From Mucilaginibacter sp. Bleaf8 (GTDB taxonomy: Bacteria; Bacteroidota; Bacteroidia; Sphingobacteriales; Sphingobacteriaceae), in the NCBI RefSeq assembly GCF_018390515.1, contig NZ_JAHBBK010000001.1:310001-374000 (forward strand): DNA of 64,000 nt, given 5' to 3'. The notes under the pieces are model-generated. The model did no database searches, was not told the DNA's origin, and saw only the letters and a program-made list of their open reading frames with translations. Made by a program: the position numbers and the translations under genes. This document shows, piece by piece, positions 18,385 through 31,683 of the stretch; positions within the stretch are counted from its first letter, which is position 1; every line of letters begins with the position of its first letter.

Positions 18385-18873
18385 CTATTCCGCAATAGAA
18401 TCTATGATTTTTTTAGAGCCGAAATCACTGGGGCTTATCTGAGTTTTATCCTTGAAAAATTTCGGATATCTGTCTTTGATGCTTATTAAATCCAGTAATT
18501 CATACTTTTCATCTTTATAAAAGATCAAATACCAGGGGCTTTTATATTTCGGAATTTTATAGGTTTTGTTATTTTTTTTGAATACAATTATCTTGTCATC
18601 ATCATAGTTTTTGTAAGGTGTTTTTTGCGAATCCAAATAGCTTGAGGCCTCAGAAAAATAATTATTAGCATCGTCTGCTATAGTATAAAATCCTTTTCCA
18701 TGTTTCTTTTTGAGTTCTTTAATGTTTTTATCACTCGGAGAAATAAAAAGGACCTCATTGTCTTTCAAGGTAATAGTGTCAAATTTTAAAGAACCTGGTT
18801 TTTCTGTTTTTTGAGATCTATTACAACCCACAGTAAAAACAATAATTATTACAACTAAAAGCAGATTTCTCAT
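18385..18873 (-). CDS. small lipoprotein of unknown function, AT-rich
   Basis: 162 residues. Signal MRNLLLVVIIIVFTVGCNRS with lipid Cys at residue 17. The rest is very Lys/Asp/Tyr-rich (IKELKKKHGKGFYTIADDAN, YDDDKIIVFKKNNKTYKIPK), and the gene is visibly more AT-rich than its neighbours, which suggests a different origin. No family was recognised and no catalytic motif seen. Confidence 0.68.
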   Translation of the reverse strand: MRNLLLVVIIIVFTVGCNRSQKTEKPGSLKFDTITLKDNEVLFISPSDKNIKELKKKHGKGFYTIADDANNYFSEASSYLDSQKTPYKNYDDDKIIVFKKNNKTYKIPKYKSPWYLIFYKDEKYELLDLISIKDRYPKFFKDKTQISPSDFGSKKIIDSIAE

Positions 18874-18984
18874 AATGTATTATAAACCAATAAAACTAAA
18901 TTCACGGTATGTTATGTATACGATGCTCGTTTCTACTTAATCAGATAACTTTACTAAAAGGCTTATACGATGCTGTTAAATTGC

Positions 18985-19626
18985 TTACTGGTAAATTAAA
19001 TCTAATATCTGTTTTAAGGCTTTTTTGATCTCTTGTTGGCCGGAGGCTTCTTGCAGGTTGATTCCGCAAAAAGGGTTTTCCTGCATTTTGGCGTGAAGCG
19101 TCAGGTAATAAACGCCTGCCATCAAAATACCATACATGGCACGGAAGTTTTTCCCCGTTCCTTCAAAATGCGGGTCAAATAAGGCTTTTAAAATCTCATC
19201 TCCCGTATTTTCCCGTCTTAAGTCAAGGTCTTTAAGGGCCGGAAGTTTCTCGCTGATGCCCCAGGTTATGACACGGCGCATCTCTTCGTTCTCTATTAAA
19301 CTGTCAAACTGATGTTCCAGCACATTATAAGCTAGTGCTTTCCCGTTATCTATCCTGCCGTTTTCAACGGAACCTTCAATATTCTCCGGACTGATTTCCC
19401 AGTAATCATGACTTTCAAGATAATATTTGATCAATCCGGACAAGCTTCCAAAATAATCGTAGATTAGTTTTCTGTCCACATTAGCTACACTGGCTACCTT
19501 GGCTGCATTGATTCCTGAAAACCCATCTTTCTTAAGTATCTTACCTATCGCCTTGACTATATTAGCCTTGGTACGCTCCTTACTCCTTAATGGTCCATTA
19601 GTGACTTTCCTTACCATATTATTCAT
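18985..19626 (-). CDS. TetR/AcrR family transcriptional regulator
   Basis: 213 residues. The N-terminal DNA-binding domain reads RTKANIVKAIGKILKKDGFS, then GINAAKVASVANVDRKLIYD and YFGSLSGLIKYYLE, the standard TetR helix-turn-helix with the Y-x-Y/F-F segment. The C-terminal ligand domain is helical and diverged. The next gene is divergent and an inverted repeat lies between them. Such proteins usually repress themselves and a neighbour until a hydrophobic ligand binds. Confidence 0.88.
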   Translation of the reverse strand: MNNMVRKVTNGPLRSKERTKANIVKAIGKILKKDGFSGINAAKVASVANVDRKLIYDYFGSLSGLIKYYLESHDYWEISPENIEGSVENGRIDNGKALAYNVLEHQFDSLIENEEMRRVITWGISEKLPALKDLDLRRENTGDEILKALFDPHFEGTGKNFRAMYGILMAGVYYLTLHAKMQENPFCGINLQEASGQQEIKKALKQILDLIYQ

Positions 19627-19763
19627 TATTTACTTTGGAGAAGCCACTATGGCCCGCCCACATTTCATTAAAATATGAAATTATAGCTATTAATTGATAC
19701 ACAAGAAAGCTTCGATAAAAACAACTCTCTGCTTATTATCTACAAGCCACAAAGCTAAGTTAA

Positions 19764-19787
19764 ATATATCTCACATAAGCGATATAT
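19764..19787. promoter_or_regulatory. inverted repeat, candidate TetR operator
   Basis: Arms ATATATC and GATATAT with a 10-bp spacer, in the 239-bp gap between the TetR gene and the divergent gene at 19866. Length and symmetry suit a TetR-family operator, but the arms are AT-only apart from one base, so chance is a real alternative. Confidence 0.35.
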
Positions 19788-19865
19788 CAATTTCTATTTT
19801 TACTTTTATCGGCGTATGCGTTAAACGCTAACTTTTTCATTTAAAAAAATATTGTAAGAGAGCAA

Positions 19866-20576
19866 ATGAAGACGAAGCATATTCTCTTAACTGTCATCGG
19901 CATGATGATATCAGCTGTTTTCGGTTATAAATTCGGGACCTATAGGGCACGGAAGGCAGTGGTTCTTGCAGACACGACGGCACAACCAATCGATAGTGTG
20001 GTTGTAAACGGATGGGCAAGCGAGCAAGAATACGATTATTGGAAAAATGGGACTTTTACTATTCCTGAGTATAATGGGATCCCCTTGCCATTTCAGCGGG
20101 CAATCGTTAAGATATTTATCGATAATAAATATCATTCCACTAATGAATATTTTCTCACTAAGATCAGGGACCGCGCAAAGAAAGTGATAGCGTACGGGGA
20201 TTTCACAGGGAATGGGGATAGAGAAATGGCATTCCTGCTGGAAAAACGAGATTATTCCAGTAGCGCCATCTGGATCATTACAGAAAGAGGGAATATTATC
20301 TACTGGAAGCAAATAGATGGTGAGCTACCAACCATAAAACGTTTTTCGAAGGGAGAACTGATTTACCTGGAAAAAATGGAGCTGGTTCCTGCGCCAAGAA
20401 ATGGCTTGGTATTGCAAACCAAATCATCTAAACATGTGCTTATATACAACCGGCATACTAAAACCTTCGATTCACATTATCAGTATACCACTAAGGATAT
20501 CAGGCCGGCCAGGCAAGAAATTGAGGAGGACGCATCTGACTCAAACGACACCTCTTCCAGCGATATATCACACTAA
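19866..20576 (+). CDS. membrane-anchored protein of unknown function
   Basis: 236 residues with an N-terminal hydrophobic anchor (about residues 6-22) and a long extracytoplasmic part. The segment VIAYGDFTGNGDREMAFLLE resembles an FG-GAP/VCBS-type repeat (Asp-x-Asp/Asn-Gly loop), and SSSAIWIITERGNIIYWKQI continues that pattern, so a small beta-propeller-like or Ca2+-binding fold is possible. The acidic Ser/Asp tail is low-complexity. It is divergent from the TetR regulator and is its most likely target. Function unknown. Confidence 0.7.
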   Translation: MKTKHILLTVIGMMISAVFGYKFGTYRARKAVVLADTTAQPIDSVVVNGWASEQEYDYWKNGTFTIPEYNGIPLPFQRAIVKIFIDNKYHSTNEYFLTKIRDRAKKVIAYGDFTGNGDREMAFLLEKRDYSSSAIWIITERGNIIYWKQIDGELPTIKRFSKGELIYLEKMELVPAPRNGLVLQTKSSKHVLIYNRHTKTFDSHYQYTTKDIRPARQEIEEDASDSNDTSSSDISH

Positions 20577-20860
20577 CTGAATTTACATTAACTGGCTCGC
20601 GTAAGGCTTATAGATGCGGAATAATTATTATTCTAATTGATAATTATATACCTTTTATTTTACCATTTAGATTTACAAGGATAACCGCTTTTTTAGGTAC
20701 CGCTTTGCAGAGTACCAATTTGCATAACTGATTGATAGCAGATGAAAATTCCAAGATATGAATGACCGCCTAAAGATTCTCCTTTCGCCACTTAGCAAAT
20801 GGTTCGAGCTAATTTGGTGCACAAATAGTAGTTATGGTATCTTAAAGGCAGACTTTATTT

Positions 20861-21283
20861 TTGGAGTTTATAGCGTGTAATTTAAGCTATAAGAAATCCG
20901 TATTTTGGTTCGAGCACAATGGAGTTATCCTCAAGCACTGGATAGACGAGGTGTTTGCATACCAATTTGCTTATGGCTCTCAGGGAGATAAGCTAAAAGG
21001 TAAAAATCTGATCCCGAGATTTACTGTAGGTGCTGCAGAAAAGGAATACCATTTATCGGACGAACACCATATGCGGATTCATGAATTTTGTAAAAGCCTT
21101 GAACATACAACATACTATGCACAGATGAACTACCTGGATCCTATATATTTCTTCGGCGCTTCGTTGAACGTGGAAACCTTCACGATAGAGGAAGTTACAA
21201 GAAACGCGAAAATGCATGCGCAGAAGATAATCAAGCTCCTAAAAGACCTTGAACAAACCCATACTCGGGTTGAATTTTTTTGA
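20861..21283 (+). CDS. hypothetical protein, 140 residues, uncertain start
   Basis: Open frame encoding 140 residues with balanced composition (CNLSYKKSVFWFEHNGVILK, then DEHHMRIHEFCKSLEHTTYY). The only upstream in-frame start is TTG at 20861, just after an in-frame stop at 20843-20845; the next ATG is deep in the protein. Either a TTG-initiated gene or the surviving part of a longer one. No family recognised, no signal peptide. Confidence 0.45.
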   Translation: MEFIACNLSYKKSVFWFEHNGVILKHWIDEVFAYQFAYGSQGDKLKGKNLIPRFTVGAAEKEYHLSDEHHMRIHEFCKSLEHTTYYAQMNYLDPIYFFGASLNVETFTIEEVTRNAKMHAQKIIKLLKDLEQTHTRVEFF

Positions 21284-21400
21284 AGGTACCCATGCTGGAT
21301 ACAATTAGAACCAGTTTCTGGAAGACTTAAAGAAAGATTTTGAAAATTGGTTTTGAAGTTTTAGAACGCTACTTTAGGTGTACTAAACTTCTTCACATTT

Positions 21401-23290
21401 ATGACTGAGCACATTTTTCAACCCCACGAGCACACGTGTATCTGCGCGTGTAAAAACCCAGTAGTTAATTTATTAAAAGACAAAATTTTTGGACCGGAGA
21501 ACTTGGACCGGATGAAGGCAACTTTACCAAAAGATATGGCAGCTGCTCCCTTGCCCGAACCGATGCTGGTTACCGGAGGTATATTGAGACCTATGATCGA
21601 CGGTAAAACCGAGCGGGTGGAGGCTGTAGGGTTTGCAGAAGGCAAGGTTGTTGCTACAGGAACGATGAAGCATGTAGCAGCATTGATGGATGAATATTAC
21701 CAGGGTAAGTATAGTGAAAGACACTTGGAACCGCATCAAACATTATTACCCGGCCTTTTTGAACCGCATATTCACGTTGTTTTTTCGGGTATCATGGCAT
21801 CTTGGGTAAATGTAGGTCCTTTTAATGGCCAAGATATCAGAGAAGGATATACCGCAGATTGGGTTCTGCAAACGCTTACCGGCGCTTTGCCTCAGGGTGT
21901 TGACGAGATTGTATTGGCCAATGGCCTTGATCCTGCATTACTTACACCTAATGCCTACAATAATTTTTTATTGATAAACTATCAATTCCTAGACAAAGTA
22001 AGCCTAACCGTGCCGGTTATGGTGATTAGTGCTTCGGGACATACCGTTTATATGAACAGCGCTGCCTTGGTCAGTGTTTATAAAGCTAATACGGCGAAAC
22101 TGCAAGCGCAATACGGTTGTGAAAAAGAATTTGTTAAACAAACTAATGGTTTACTGCAGGAAGAAGCGGGTTTATTGCTGGCCTTTGGAACCTTTCAGAA
22201 CGAGATTGCAGATAAAACAGCACATATAACTGAAAATATTAATGCATTTATTACAGAGGCCAACTCAAGAGGAGTAACATCCATGTATGATGCCTTGCTC
22301 AACGAAGAATATCTAAAATACCTTATCCCTTATCTGGACTCAGTAAAGTTGCGGCGCATAAGGCTAGGTGGTGCCAGATACTGTGAAGCACCTGCGGATG
22401 TATCCAGCCTCACCCAATATACAGCACCTGCTTCTTACAGCGATCTTTATTACGGCCATGTGAAAGTGGTATCAGACGGATCTAATCAGGGGCTTACAGG
22501 ATATCAATCTACAGGATACGCATGTGAACCGCAAAACAGCGGTCTTTTTGATTTCACGAAAGAGAACTATCAGAACCTGATTGACGGGGTAATTATAGAA
22601 AAAGGATGGCCGCTAATGATCCACGCCAATGGCGATGAGGCTGTAACTATGACTATCAACGCCTATCGTAAAGCGCTGGAACGTTACAACGGTCCTGCCT
22701 TAAGGAACCGGATTGAACATTGTTCCCTATTAAGAATAGATGAAGAGCAGGGGATCGATCAGATCCGGGAAATGGCTGAATTGGGTATATCGCCCAGTTT
22801 TTTAATTGGGCACGTGGGCTACTGGGGGTATCCTTTTAAGAAGATTATTTTTCAAGATCAGAAAGTTGGAAAACAATTAAAGACAGACATGTTAGACCTT
22901 TGTAAATCGGCATTGAAAGAGAACCTGCGGATCACTTTACACAGCGATCATACCGTGACGCCGACCGGGCCTTTACGCATGATGGAGCAGTCTATCACCC
23001 GTGTAATGGAGTCGCGCCCTCCAGGGTCTCAAGAAAAGGTTCTTAATGCAGCAGAGTGTTTAACTCCAGAGGAAGCGTTACGGGCGGCTACCTACGATGC
23101 TGCATGGCAATGTTATGCTGATCAGTGGGCCGGATCGTTAGCCAATGGATACTTTGCTGACTTTATTATCTTAGAAAAAGATCCATTGAGTATGCCGGCT
23201 GATCAGATCAGCATGAATATGCGTAACATCAAAGTGGAAGAAACCTGGCTTGGAGGTGTGCTCGTATATCCTCCGATACTTCCAAAATAA
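21401..23290 (+). CDS. amidohydrolase family protein (YtcJ-like metal-dependent hydrolase)
   Basis: 629 residues, no signal peptide, so cytoplasmic. The amidohydrolase metal motif HxH occurs in GLFEPHIHVVFSG near residue 125; HANGDEAVTM, RIEHCSLLR and the late metal-ligand region TLHSDHTVTPTGPLR complete the YtcJ/exoenzyme-regulator-type pattern, followed by the C-terminal composite beta domain (LANGYFADFIILEKDPL). Members hydrolyse amide or ester bonds of small molecules; the substrate is unknown. A Cys/His-rich N-terminus (HEHTCICACKNP) is an unusual extra. A terminator follows immediately. Confidence 0.88.
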   Translation: MTEHIFQPHEHTCICACKNPVVNLLKDKIFGPENLDRMKATLPKDMAAAPLPEPMLVTGGILRPMIDGKTERVEAVGFAEGKVVATGTMKHVAALMDEYYQGKYSERHLEPHQTLLPGLFEPHIHVVFSGIMASWVNVGPFNGQDIREGYTADWVLQTLTGALPQGVDEIVLANGLDPALLTPNAYNNFLLINYQFLDKVSLTVPVMVISASGHTVYMNSAALVSVYKANTAKLQAQYGCEKEFVKQTNGLLQEEAGLLLAFGTFQNEIADKTAHITENINAFITEANSRGVTSMYDALLNEEYLKYLIPYLDSVKLRRIRLGGARYCEAPADVSSLTQYTAPASYSDLYYGHVKVVSDGSNQGLTGYQSTGYACEPQNSGLFDFTKENYQNLIDGVIIEKGWPLMIHANGDEAVTMTINAYRKALERYNGPALRNRIEHCSLLRIDEEQGIDQIREMAELGISPSFLIGHVGYWGYPFKKIIFQDQKVGKQLKTDMLDLCKSALKENLRITLHSDHTVTPTGPLRMMEQSITRVMESRPPGSQEKVLNAAECLTPEEALRAATYDAAWQCYADQWAGSLANGYFADFIILEKDPLSMPADQISMNMRNIKVEETWLGGVLVYPPILPK

Positions 23291-23296
23291 CAGGCA

Positions 23297-23333
23297 TAAA
23301 ACAGGGGCTCTCTTAAAGAAAGCCCTTGTTTTT
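23297..23333 (+). terminator. intrinsic terminator after the amidohydrolase gene
   Basis: Hairpin with arms AACAGGGGCT and AGCCCTTGTT (one G-U pair) and an 11-nt loop, followed by a run of T. It starts within 10 bp of the amidohydrolase stop codon. Confidence 0.75.
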
Positions 23334-23426
23334 ACGGGTAGTTTCATTTGCGTTGGCTGTTCTACCCTCTTGTATGAGCAGGTGCGGAACAGCTATTGCT
23401 TATGAGTATACTTGTTTTAATTCGGC

Positions 23427-25172
23427 TTATGTAATACTTGCAGGTATAAGCACATTTTTGAAAAGGTTTTCGTTGGTCATAACCATCCAATAGGCAAAAT
23501 CTGCCAGTAGATTGGTCTGCGCAGGTGTCAGTTTAATTATATCCCCAAAATTCTGAACGAATACCTCTACCTCGGGAAAATCACTTAAGCTGCTCTGGCT
23601 TTTAATCCAGGAGGTTACTGCTGCCGGCAATTGATTTGCCCAGTTCGTGCTGGTATCAACAACAGACCAAATAACTTGTGGCTGATAATCCGTTGTCGGT
23701 GTTATACCAAATACACCATTTGCCACAACGGTCATCTGCATGCTTACCACCATTGGCCCACCACTGGCCCTGGTGTTCAAAAGCGATGTCAGGAGAGGTT
23801 GAAACTCATTGCTTTCAAATACCTGGTTGGCATTGCTAACGGGTTGCACATAGACCACTTGGCCAGTATTTTTGCTTTGGGTTCTGTCAATAAGCGGTTG
23901 GCCAAATAATCCGGCAATTTGATTATAACCAAATACCCGTTCGGCAAAGCCTGCACAGCCCACTATGTCTGTACCAGGGAAAAACACAGGTTCTGTAAGG
24001 AAGGTGGCGATATTCTGTACGCCTCTTGCTAATAACGGCGTAATACCGGTATCTTCTATACAACCACCGTCGCCAAAGTCATATTGGTGTGTGCCCTGCT
24101 GAAGATTAAAAGGGTTCCAGTAATTGAACTGAGGAAAGCAGCCTAACATTTTGGGAATATATTTTTCAAGCAATTCTTCCAACGCCGATCCGCTGGCCCC
24201 CACGGGTTGGCAAAGCTCAAATGGATAATCACCACTTGCTTGTGCAACACCATCGTTTACGCTATTAAGTGTTGTATTGAAACCAAAGGTTTCTACAAAA
24301 AAGCCGCCTATATCCAAGCCATTTCCTACTGCCTGAGGTGCCTTAATACCAGAGTAGAGGGGGGTAATTTCGAAAGGACAGATGTAATTTTCGTTACCAT
24401 TACCTGGTTGAGGTACAAACATGGTAGTGTTCATAATTAGAAACGGCATATCGTTAGCCATTGTAACGAAGCCATTTTTTAAGTCGGGGTTGCGTTTTTG
24501 TATATCTGCAACCGCATCCGCTGTTGAGGTAAAGAACTGAGCGTTGGCGGCTGAATCAGTTTTTTTCTGAAGCAGGGTAGCATCAGCCGGGGAATGAATA
24601 CCGAAAGGGTTCAGGAGTATGGCACCGACAGATCTTTCGTAGATACGGTTTATCGGGCTGCCTTCCAGTTCGGCAATAGCTAAATTACCCAGGCATTTAT
24701 CTGCTATATCGGCTTTGGTGGCCGCGTCTTGCATACTTCCAGGCGTAGTTGTTTGTATATCGTTTAATTGAACATTTTGCGGTAAGCTGGTCACCCCTGA
24801 AAAATTGGTATCTGCATCCGGCAGGTAAATATATGGTGCACTGCCCCATGTACCACCTGAAACGCCCGATATATAGCGTAAGTTATTCATAATACCTAGT
24901 TGTGACAGCGCCTTGTAATATCCTGCAATTAGCGAGGCAGAAACCGAACCGCCGCCTGAAACGCATATGCCGGAACTTGGGCGGTTCAAAATAGGCCTGT
25001 AACATAAAGGACTTTTAGAGTCCACTTCTGGATAAACAAAGTCTGATGACTGTGTGTCCCAGTATTGGACACTGTTAAACGTATTTGGCATGGCGAAAGG
25101 GTTTAGGATGAAAGTATTAAGATTCCTTGAACTAAAGTTATTGCTTTCTTTTGTATCTTCCAATACCTTCAT
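23427..25172 (-). CDS. cPLA2-type lysophospholipase/patatin-like acyl hydrolase
   Basis: 581 residues. Features of the cytosolic phospholipase A2 catalytic module: an oxyanion loop SGICVSGGGSVSASLIAGYY near residue 70, the nucleophile elbow SGVSGGTWGSA with Ser at residue 105, and the catalytic Asp in HQYDFGDGGCIEDTGITPLL near residue 370. The order and the DGG-x-x-E-x-x-G/N pattern fit PLA2c better than ordinary patatins. No signal peptide was seen. It probably cleaves acyl chains from phospholipids or lysophospholipids, using a Ser-Asp dyad. Eukaryote-like cPLA2 modules are uncommon in bacteria. It is monocistronic, convergent with the amidohydrolase gene. Confidence 0.78.
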   Translation of the reverse strand: MKVLEDTKESNNFSSRNLNTFILNPFAMPNTFNSVQYWDTQSSDFVYPEVDSKSPLCYRPILNRPSSGICVSGGGSVSASLIAGYYKALSQLGIMNNLRYISGVSGGTWGSAPYIYLPDADTNFSGVTSLPQNVQLNDIQTTTPGSMQDAATKADIADKCLGNLAIAELEGSPINRIYERSVGAILLNPFGIHSPADATLLQKKTDSAANAQFFTSTADAVADIQKRNPDLKNGFVTMANDMPFLIMNTTMFVPQPGNGNENYICPFEITPLYSGIKAPQAVGNGLDIGGFFVETFGFNTTLNSVNDGVAQASGDYPFELCQPVGASGSALEELLEKYIPKMLGCFPQFNYWNPFNLQQGTHQYDFGDGGCIEDTGITPLLARGVQNIATFLTEPVFFPGTDIVGCAGFAERVFGYNQIAGLFGQPLIDRTQSKNTGQVVYVQPVSNANQVFESNEFQPLLTSLLNTRASGGPMVVSMQMTVVANGVFGITPTTDYQPQVIWSVVDTSTNWANQLPAAVTSWIKSQSSLSDFPEVEVFVQNFGDIIKLTPAQTNLLADFAYWMVMTNENLFKNVLIPASIT

Positions 25173-26381
25173 TACTCTTTATAAATGACATAGGTCAAAT
25201 ATTGGGTATTAGTGTTGATGCAATCATCTATCATATGACGTTTTCTCTTGGGTTATACTAACTGTGTTGCTGCATATCTTTCCAGATGTAATTAATAATA
25301 GGGGACTGCACTTTACCAATACTGTTAAATCAGCTAAATGAACACGTATTGCTCCACTTGATAATGGTGAAGCTTTACCAATTACTTTAACTAGCAACAT
25401 CTTGATTAGGCCGCATATCACTTTTGTAATGACCTCGCCGGTTCCTTATTTGTTTCCATAAAGTCTGTGCAGGCCATGGTCCGTTAAGTATCCGGAGGTA
25501 ATTGAATCTTCTTGAATAACATCGATTTACAAGGTGTTATTTGAAAGTTATTCAAAGCCGCCACGAATGACGCCAATACTTTTGTTTTACTTTCCAGCCT
25601 AAGAAATGGTATGATTACGATGTTTTTCCTTGAAAAAGTAATAAACTTGAATTCCAGTGCTCTTAATACAAATTGCGCTGAATACAGGTTATTTTGGGTG
25701 GTTATTCAACACCCATATACGCTACTACATTTGCTGTTACCAAGAAAAAGTTTATTAATGCAATAAGGGTTCGTATATGCGAGGAAAGTACTGTCTCAAA
25801 ACAGGAAAAAAGCAGAAAAATAAATGGCCAAAACATCAACATAAGAATAACCGGAAAGGCCCCAGAACGCTCGGCACCGTGGATGAGCCATACTGCATTG
25901 GAAAGACGTTAGGGCAAAAACATCTGTGCCATACCTGCAGATGCTAAAGCAAAGGAAGGAGAGCGTCTACTACTTTGAAGATATGCTCATGATTCTCCTT
26001 AAGTAACGCAGTTATAATCGTTTATTTTATCCCATAATATATAAATAAATAGTATTAAGGCAATCAGGGGCTAATTAGTTGACCTAATACTGCATGTGCT
26101 TATAGCAATAGCCAGAAGTTGCATTTTGTGTTTGCTTTAAATAAAGCGTTGTATTGTTGGTACTTTGTTAGCTATATAATAACTTTGATAGCGAATTAGC
26201 ACATGTCTAATTTTAATACCTTATCACAAAAATGACATTAACTTTCATCCGGTTGCTTGGGCAATTGACCCCGCAATTCTTAAGTAACTCATCTAACTTC
26301 CTGTTGTTACAAATCGCCGTGGAAGATTGACCATGGTCAACTTACTAAGTATATCAATTTAATCACTATTACAATTCCAGA
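25173..26381. other. 1.2-kb stretch without convincing genes
   Basis: No open frame with family features. A 72-codon frame at 25694-25912 has no recognisable motif. No tRNA, hairpin terminator or transposase remnant could be supported. It presumably contains the promoter of the tail-fibre-like gene at 26382 near its right end. Confidence 0.5.
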
Positions 26382-27368
26382 ATGAAAAAGCTTTCTTCTT
26401 TACTGACCTGCCTGTTGGCTGGCTATGCTTCTTATGCACAAACTTTCACGACAGACGTAACCATCAATGCCTCGGTTCCAGTCGGTCATGGTTCAGGGTA
26501 TACCTCCTTGTGGTTTCCTAACGCAACCTCCGTTATGCCGGAAGTAAGTTCGACTTACGCTGGTATAGCACTTTCGTCAAACGTTATCCGGTCTGCCAGT
26601 ACAGGATGGGCCTTTGCAGATGCCTCGAAACCGGCCTGGCGCCTCTTTATGGGGCATGGTTCGGTAACCGATAACTTTTATATCCAACGCTCTGGTCCGA
26701 CAAACTATAATCCGCAGACTTATTTCATAATAAAAAACACAGGTAACATCGGAATTGGTACTAATAATCCCCAGGCAACGCTGAACATCAAGGGGCCAAC
26801 ACCAGGATTGATTAAATTAAATCCTAGTGCAGACAATGGAGAAGCCAGTATACAATTTAGTACAAAAGCATCAGAGACCGATAACACCTCAAAATGGGCC
26901 ATTGGGCCGGGTGTTTACAGCACCGGACAGAACTTCGCTATTGGCAGCACTTTTTTCAATAGCGCTGTTGCGACGTTCCAGACCAATGGCAATGTTGCTA
27001 TTGGTACCACAGATGCCAAGGGTTATAAACTGGCCGTTGCCGGTAACATCCGCGCAACTGAAATAAAAGTGGAGGCGCTACCATGGCCGGATTATGTATT
27101 TAAGCCAAGTTATAAGCTGCCGTCACTTACTGAGGTAAAGGAATACATTGAAAAAAATAAACACCTGCCGGATATGCCGTCAGAGCAAGAGGTGGCAAAA
27201 GAGGGCATCAGCCTGGGCGAAATGAATAGGCTATTGCTTAAGAAAGTTGAAGAGTTGACACTTTACCTGATTGAAAAGGATAAAAAGGAAGGTTTGCAAG
27301 AGAAGGTCAATAAAAGACAGCAACAACAAATCAATAAACTATATCGGTTACTAGCAAAAAAGAAATAA
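26382..27368 (+). CDS. tail-fibre-like secreted protein, paralogue 1
   Basis: 328 residues. Signal peptide ends YASYAQ. The middle holds phage-tail-fibre-like repeats (NTGNIGIGTNNPQATLNIKG, then TNGNVAIGTTDAKGYKLAVA). The C-terminus has the conserved Bacteroidota module GNIRATEIKVE, WPDYVFKPSYKLPSL, KEYIEKNKHLPDMPS, MNRLLLKKVEELTLYLIE and a coiled coil. These proteins usually sit directly before an RHS-like gene, as here: the next reading frame starts 33 bp downstream. Probably a surface-exposed trimeric fibre; its precise role is not known. Confidence 0.82.
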   Translation: MKKLSSLLTCLLAGYASYAQTFTTDVTINASVPVGHGSGYTSLWFPNATSVMPEVSSTYAGIALSSNVIRSASTGWAFADASKPAWRLFMGHGSVTDNFYIQRSGPTNYNPQTYFIIKNTGNIGIGTNNPQATLNIKGPTPGLIKLNPSADNGEASIQFSTKASETDNTSKWAIGPGVYSTGQNFAIGSTFFNSAVATFQTNGNVAIGTTDAKGYKLAVAGNIRATEIKVEALPWPDYVFKPSYKLPSLTEVKEYIEKNKHLPDMPSEQEVAKEGISLGEMNRLLLKKVEELTLYLIEKDKKEGLQEKVNKRQQQQINKLYRLLAKKK

Positions 27369-27400
27369 TTATATAATATTTTCAAGATTAACTCAATTTT

Positions 27401-30708
<3,308 letters not shown>

Positions 30709-31662
30709 ATGAAAAAACTTTGCTTCTCTTTGTTAGCTGGCTTAATAGCTGGTTACACTTCTAATGCACAAACTGTAATTCCTCAGTTATCCCCTAACGG
30801 AGGTCCAATGAATAGTTCAGGTTCATGGGTGTATTTTGCATCTGGCGGAACTAAAGTTTCCATTCAGGAGACATGGGGGCTTAATTTAACTGGTGCAGCT
30901 GATAGACCTGTAAGACTTTTCAATTCAAGCCTTCTTGTTGGTTATGCAGGATATGGTATTAACTATGGTACAGATAACGCTTACATATCAGGTAATGTTG
31001 GCATCGGTACTTACAATACCTTCGCAAAACTACAAATTCAAGGAGGATTTGATACTAACGATGGCCGGTTAGCTATCGTTCAAGCCAATAAAAATAACGG
31101 AAATTATGCAAGTCTATTTCTTAAAACAGATGATGACCCAACCAATTCTAGATTAAAGACTGGTTTGATGGCGACAGGAGTCGGTAGTTGGGGAGTTGCC
31201 GATTTGAGCTTCATTTTAAATGGAGAAGCCAATCACAATAACGCAACTATTGCCGATACAAAGATGATCATCAAGGCATCGGGTAAAGTAGGTATAGGTA
31301 CTCAAAATCCAGATGCACAACTTACAGTAAAAGGTACGATTCATGCATCTGAAGTTAGAGTTGATATTAATGTTCCCGCCCCCGACTATGTATTCGATAA
31401 AGACTATAAAATCAGGCCTTTAGTTTATCTAGAAGAATACATATCAACAAATAAGCACCTGCCAGAAATACCATCAGCTAAAGCGATTGAAAAAGAAGGT
31501 GTCAACTTAAGTGAAATGAATATGAAACTGCTTAAAAAAGTGGAAGAACTCACATTGTACCTGATTGAGCAAAATAAACAGCAGGAAGGTTTACGGCATC
31601 AGCTTAAGTATCAGCAAAAAGAGATTAATCAATTAAAAAAGCAAATTAAACCGAAAGGATAA
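30709..31662 (+). CDS. tail-fibre-like secreted protein, paralogue 2
   Basis: 317 residues. Signal peptide ends YTSNAQ. It has the GNVGIGT and GKVGIGTQNPDAQLTVKG repeats and the same C-terminal module as the gene at 26382: HASEVRVD, PDYVFDKDYKIRPL, EEYISTNKHLPEIPSAKAI, MKLLKKVEELTLYLIEQN and a Gln/Lys coiled coil. The N-terminal domain differs from paralogue 1 while the C-terminal module is close, the usual pattern of a shared anchoring tail with variable heads. No RHS gene follows; instead a broken third copy. Confidence 0.82.
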   Translation: MKKLCFSLLAGLIAGYTSNAQTVIPQLSPNGGPMNSSGSWVYFASGGTKVSIQETWGLNLTGAADRPVRLFNSSLLVGYAGYGINYGTDNAYISGNVGIGTYNTFAKLQIQGGFDTNDGRLAIVQANKNNGNYASLFLKTDDDPTNSRLKTGLMATGVGSWGVADLSFILNGEANHNNATIADTKMIIKASGKVGIGTQNPDAQLTVKGTIHASEVRVDINVPAPDYVFDKDYKIRPLVYLEEYISTNKHLPEIPSAKAIEKEGVNLSEMNMKLLKKVEELTLYLIEQNKQQEGLRHQLKYQQKEINQLKKQIKPKG

Positions 31663-31683
31663 CAGCAACTTCTTTTCACAATT

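Noticed and set aside
20890..20930. GGTTCGAGC, resembling a tRNA T-loop.
   Set aside because: No acceptor stem, anticodon arm or CCA-side pairing could be built around it, and it lies in an open frame.
25694..25912. 72-codon frame in the gap before the tail-fibre genes.
   Set aside because: No recognisable family and a basic, low-information composition; not distinguishable from random.
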